Positions 5,716 to 7,679 of a stretch of DNA of 7,679 nucleotides are shown here, piece by piece; the stretch's first letter is position 1; each line of letters begins with the position of its first letter. The DNA is from an uncultured Lachnoclostridium sp. (GTDB lineage: Bacteria > Bacillota > Clostridia > Lachnospirales > Lachnospiraceae): contig CABQJX010000128.1 in assembly GCA_902464595.1 (NCBI GenBank), positions 1-7,679 on the forward strand, written 5' to 3'. The translations under genes and the position numbers were made by a program. The notes beneath the pieces are model-generated. The model worked only from the letters and a program-made list of their open reading frames with translations. It was not told the DNA's origin and did no database searches.

Positions 5716-7068
5716 ATGAAAAAGAAAATGGCGGCAGTATGGGCCCTGGCAGCAATGCTGACCATGGGAACAGCCACAATGACAGCGCTGGCAGAAGGCT
5801 GGTCCCAGTCAGGAAGCAATTGGGTTTATTATGATTCCAATGGGAATCAGGTTTATAATACATGGAAAAAGGGCGGAGATAACCAGTGGCGCTATCTGAA
5901 CGGAGAGGGCGTTATGGCTACCAATACCTGGGTGGAGTCCGATTACTATATGGACAGCAACGGGATCATGCTGACGGACAAGTGGCTGAAGCTGACCGAT
6001 GATGAGGGAGAGTACGAGTGGTACTATTTTGGCAGCAATGGAAAGGTTATTACAGAGGCATGGAAGAAGATTGATAATAAATGGTACTATTTCAACGGGG
6101 ACGGCCGGATGGAGACCGGCTGGATCCTGGATGACGAGTACTATACCGGGTCTGACGGCGTTATGCGGACCGGATGGCAGCGGCTGTATCCGCCGGATGA
6201 CGAGGATGACAGCCGCAGCGAGCTTACGCCGGGATACGATACGGTGACAGAGGATGATGGCCGCAATTGGTACTATTTTTCCTCCAACGGAAAGAAATAT
6301 GCGCCGGAAGATTCAGACGGGGAGTATAAAGCCAGGAAGATCGACGGCGTTTATTATTGTTTCGATGAGGATGGAGCCTTGCAGACTGGCTGGAGGAATG
6401 TGCGTTCCAGCAGCGATGATTCCATCGAAGATTTCATGTATTTTGGATCTGACGGAAAGGCAAAGATCGGCTGGTATTCCATTGAGCCGCCGGAGGAGCT
6501 GGAGGGGTATGAGGAGGACGTAGAGTGGTTTTTCTTTACCAACAGCGGAAAGCCCAGAGCAGCGGAGTCGGAGCGTCTGACAACCGGAGATATTGTAAAG
6601 CTGAATGGCAAGTCCTATCTTTTTAACCATTTGGGCAATCCTGTCTATGGCCTTAAAAAGGTTTACACTGGTTCCGGAGAGGATGACTGGACCAGTTATT
6701 ATTTTGGAACCAGGGATCAGAGTTGTGTCCAGAAGGGGAAAAAGAAGATCACAGAAGATGACGGAAATCAAAGTGATTTTTATTTCCAGGATAACGGCAA
6801 AGGAGTGGACGGGGTAAAGGACGGTTACCTCTATTATAAAGGAAAGCTCCAGAAGGCCACAGACGGACAGAAATATGTGTGTTACCACGTAGACGGAAAA
6901 AACTATGTAGTCAATTCTTCCGGGAAGGTGGTAAAGGACAGAAAGGTAAAAAACAGCGACGGCGTAGAGTTTGTCACCAACGCCAGCGGAGTGTTGGTGA
7001 AGGCGGACGATGACAGCGATGTGGACTCCTATGCCCAGGAGCCTGAGGAGCCGTACTGCACAGAGTAA
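5716..7068 (+). CDS. Secreted protein made of cell-wall-binding (choline/glucan-binding type) repeats
   Basis: This 450-residue exported protein has a clear signal peptide: a KKK N-terminus, a hydrophobic core AAVWALAAMLTMG, and a likely signal peptidase I site after TALA at residue 26. The mature chain consists of about 15 degenerate ~20-residue repeats with the aromatic/glycine pattern W-YY-F-x-SNG-x-x-x-TGW, for example NKWYYFNGDGRMETGW (121-136). These are beta-hairpin repeats that in relatives bind choline-bearing teichoic acid or glucans. Acidic linkers interrupt them (near 158-182, 229-238 and 258-270), and the C-terminus is also acidic. The first repeats are canonical and the later ones diverge. 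No enzymatic domain is present, so it is probably a structural or surface-binding protein. The ligand is unknown. The ATG at 5716 is preferred because AGGAG at 5703-5707 is 8 nt upstream and the signal peptide follows directly. An in-frame ATG at 5647 would add 23 non-signal residues. Confidence 0.88.
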   Translation: MKKKMAAVWALAAMLTMGTATMTALAEGWSQSGSNWVYYDSNGNQVYNTWKKGGDNQWRYLNGEGVMATNTWVESDYYMDSNGIMLTDKWLKLTDDEGEYEWYYFGSNGKVITEAWKKIDNKWYYFNGDGRMETGWILDDEYYTGSDGVMRTGWQRLYPPDDEDDSRSELTPGYDTVTEDDGRNWYYFSSNGKKYAPEDSDGEYKARKIDGVYYCFDEDGALQTGWRNVRSSSDDSIEDFMYFGSDGKAKIGWYSIEPPEELEGYEEDVEWFFFTNSGKPRAAESERLTTGDIVKLNGKSYLFNHLGNPVYGLKKVYTGSGEDDWTSYYFGTRDQSCVQKGKKKITEDDGNQSDFYFQDNGKGVDGVKDGYLYYKGKLQKATDGQKYVCYHVDGKNYVVNSSGKVVKDRKVKNSDGVEFVTNASGVLVKADDDSDVDSYAQEPEEPYCTE

Positions 7069-7101
7069 TAGAACGGTGATGAAAAACAGAAGATGAAAGA
7101 C

Positions 7102-7137
7102 AGAGGCCTGTGATCCAATGGGCCTCTTGTTTTGTCT
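7102..7137 (+). terminator. Intrinsic terminator after the cell-wall-binding protein gene
   Basis: AGAGGCCT (7102-7109) pairs with GGGCCTCT (7120-7127) over a 10-nt loop, with one G-T wobble, followed by TGTTTTGTCTT. It lies about 33 bp after the stop codon and separates this gene from the S10 unit. Confidence 0.8.
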
Positions 7138-7141
7138 TAGA

Positions 7142-7171
7142 GGGTTTGCAGAAAAATGGGGAAACTCAAGA
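7142..7171 (+). repeat. Dispersed ~30-bp intergenic repeat, copy 2
   Basis: This is a near-identical partner of 584-612: GGGTTTGC through GGAAACTCAAGA, with two substitutions and one single-base insertion. It ends 9 bp upstream of the rpsJ -35 box and begins just after the terminator of the preceding gene. That position would suit an upstream regulatory site, but no known binding motif is recognised. Confidence 0.6.
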
Positions 7172-7180
7172 AAAAAGTAC

Positions 7181-7209
7181 TTGCATTTCTTTTGAATCTG
7201 TGCTAATAT
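7181..7209 (+). promoter_or_regulatory. Sigma-A promoter of the S10 operon (extended -10)
   Basis: TTGCAT (7181-7186) and TAATAT (7204-7209) are separated by 17 bp, with a TGC extended -10 element directly ahead. Transcription would start near 7216, giving a leader of about 234 nt before rpsJ. Confidence 0.78.
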
Positions 7210-7215
7210 ACAGAG

Positions 7216-7449
7216 GCTGTGGCATGATAGCGAAGAAGCGCGAGGTTGCTGCCTACAAGATAAGGCAGGTTTTCCGTGGAGCGAATGTCAAGTTAGGAAA
7301 CTGGCGACAAGTCACTGTACCAATTAAAGAAACTGCAACAATCAATAGCAGAATCCGTGTGAAAGTCTGTGAGGACACACACGAGAACGTGTACAGTCAC
7401 CGCTTGTCGTACTTGGTTTTGAAAGTGCGAAAAGGAGGCGACTTTTTTT
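7216..7449 (+). promoter_or_regulatory. Structured 5' leader of rpsJ, candidate autoregulatory RNA switch
   Basis: Several helices can be read by eye. Hairpin one pairs CTGCCT (7249-7254) with AGGCAG (7263-7268). A long-range helix pairs CGACAAG (7305-7311) with CTTGTCG (7403-7409) and ACTGTAC (7314-7320) with GTACAGT (7391-7397). Inside it lies CGTGTG (7356-7361) with CACACG (7378-7383). Near the 3' end TCGTACTT (7407-7414) can pair with AAGTGCGA (7423-7430, one wobble). This competes with both the long-range helix and a last hairpin, AAAGT(G)CG (7422-7429) with CGACTTT (7439-7445). That hairpin holds the AGGAGG Shine-Dalgarno in its loop and runs into seven Ts before the ATG. S10 operon leaders in E. 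coli are bound by protein L4 to control both transcription and translation. A similar ligand here is inference. Confidence 0.6.
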
Positions 7450-7679
7450 ATGGCAAGTCAGGTAATGAGAATCACTTTAAAGGCTTATGACCATCAGTTA
7501 GTAGACCAGTCCGCTGGTAAGATCATTGAAACCGTAAAGAAAACAGGATCACAGGTGAGCGGACCCGTGCCGTTACCAACAAAGAAAGAGGTAGTGACCA
7601 TTCTGCGTGCGGTTCATAAGTACAAAGATTCCAGAGAGCAGTTCGAGCAGAGAACTCACAAGAGACTCATCGACATCAC
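7450..7679 (+). CDS. rpsJ: 30S ribosomal protein S10 (partial, 3' end beyond the window)
   Basis: The first 76 codons encode the N-terminal three quarters of ribosomal protein S10 (usual length about 102). They start MASQVMRITLKAYDHQLVDQ and contain the family blocks SAGKIIETVKKTGSQVSGPV, PLPTKKEVVTILRAVHKYKD and SREQFEQRTHKRLIDI. S10 sits in the head of the 30S subunit and, as NusE, also joins NusB in transcription antitermination. It is normally the first gene of the S10 operon, with rplC, rplD, rplW and others following, so those are expected just beyond the window. The ATG at 7450 is supported by AAAGGAGG at 7431-7438, 11 nt upstream. The upstream promoter and structured leader suggest control at the leader. 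Confidence 0.97.
   Translation, partial: MASQVMRITLKAYDHQLVDQSAGKIIETVKKTGSQVSGPVPLPTKKEVVTILRAVHKYKDSREQFEQRTHKRLIDI

Noticed and set aside
7110..7490. 126-codon plus-strand open frame over the rpsJ leader
   Set aside because: It starts inside the terminator loop, runs through the promoter and structured leader and overlaps rpsJ out of frame. It has no ribosome binding site.
1..7679. CRISPR arrays, tRNA or rRNA genes, insertion sequences, phage or defence genes
   Set aside because: None was seen. The only repeats are the two-copy 30-bp motif and the 37-bp tandem duplication, neither with CRISPR spacing or transposase genes.

Overview
This window looks like chromosomal DNA of a Gram-positive, low-to-mid GC anaerobic Firmicute. 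Clostridia, and most likely the Lachnospiraceae (Clostridium cluster XIVa), fit best. The evidence is AGGAGG-type ribosome binding sites, sigma-A-like promoters with 17-18 bp spacers, a secreted protein made of cell-wall-binding (choline/glucan-binding type) repeats, and an S10 protein that reads like those of Lachnospiraceae. The family assignment is an inference from recognised protein sequences, not a database result.

Layout, left to right. Positions 1-478 carry the 3' end of tgt (queuine tRNA-ribosyltransferase) and yajC (Sec translocase accessory subunit), closed by a long intrinsic terminator. A single-gene unit for a HAD-superfamily phosphatase follows (652-1266), with its own terminator. 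A ~450 bp gene-poor stretch then leads into ade (adenine deaminase) and, 122 bp further on, a subtilisin-like S8 serine protease without signal peptide. The protease start codon is separated from its only good Shine-Dalgarno by a strong hairpin. A minus-strand SAM-dependent methyltransferase (4585-5454) converges on the protease, and a 37-bp tandem duplication spans the junction. Back-to-back promoters at 5519-5608 drive the methyltransferase leftward and a 450-residue exported cell-wall-binding-repeat protein rightward. After a terminator and a strong extended -10 promoter comes a ~234-nt structured leader and the start of rpsJ (ribosomal protein S10), the usual first gene of the S10 ribosomal protein operon. 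The window ends inside rpsJ.

Most genes are ordinary core or semi-core functions: tRNA modification, protein export, purine salvage, proteolysis, RNA or protein methylation, cell surface and ribosome synthesis. They are arranged in short independent transcription units rather than one system. No phage, transposon, CRISPR or defence locus is visible.

The most interesting material is non-coding. (1) The rpsJ leader has mutually exclusive helices ending in a terminator-like hairpin that holds the Shine-Dalgarno in its loop, which looks like an autoregulatory switch. (2) The protease gene has a hairpin between Shine-Dalgarno and start codon. (3) A ~30-bp sequence occurs twice, each time between a terminator and the next transcription unit. 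All three are hypotheses from base pairing read by eye.
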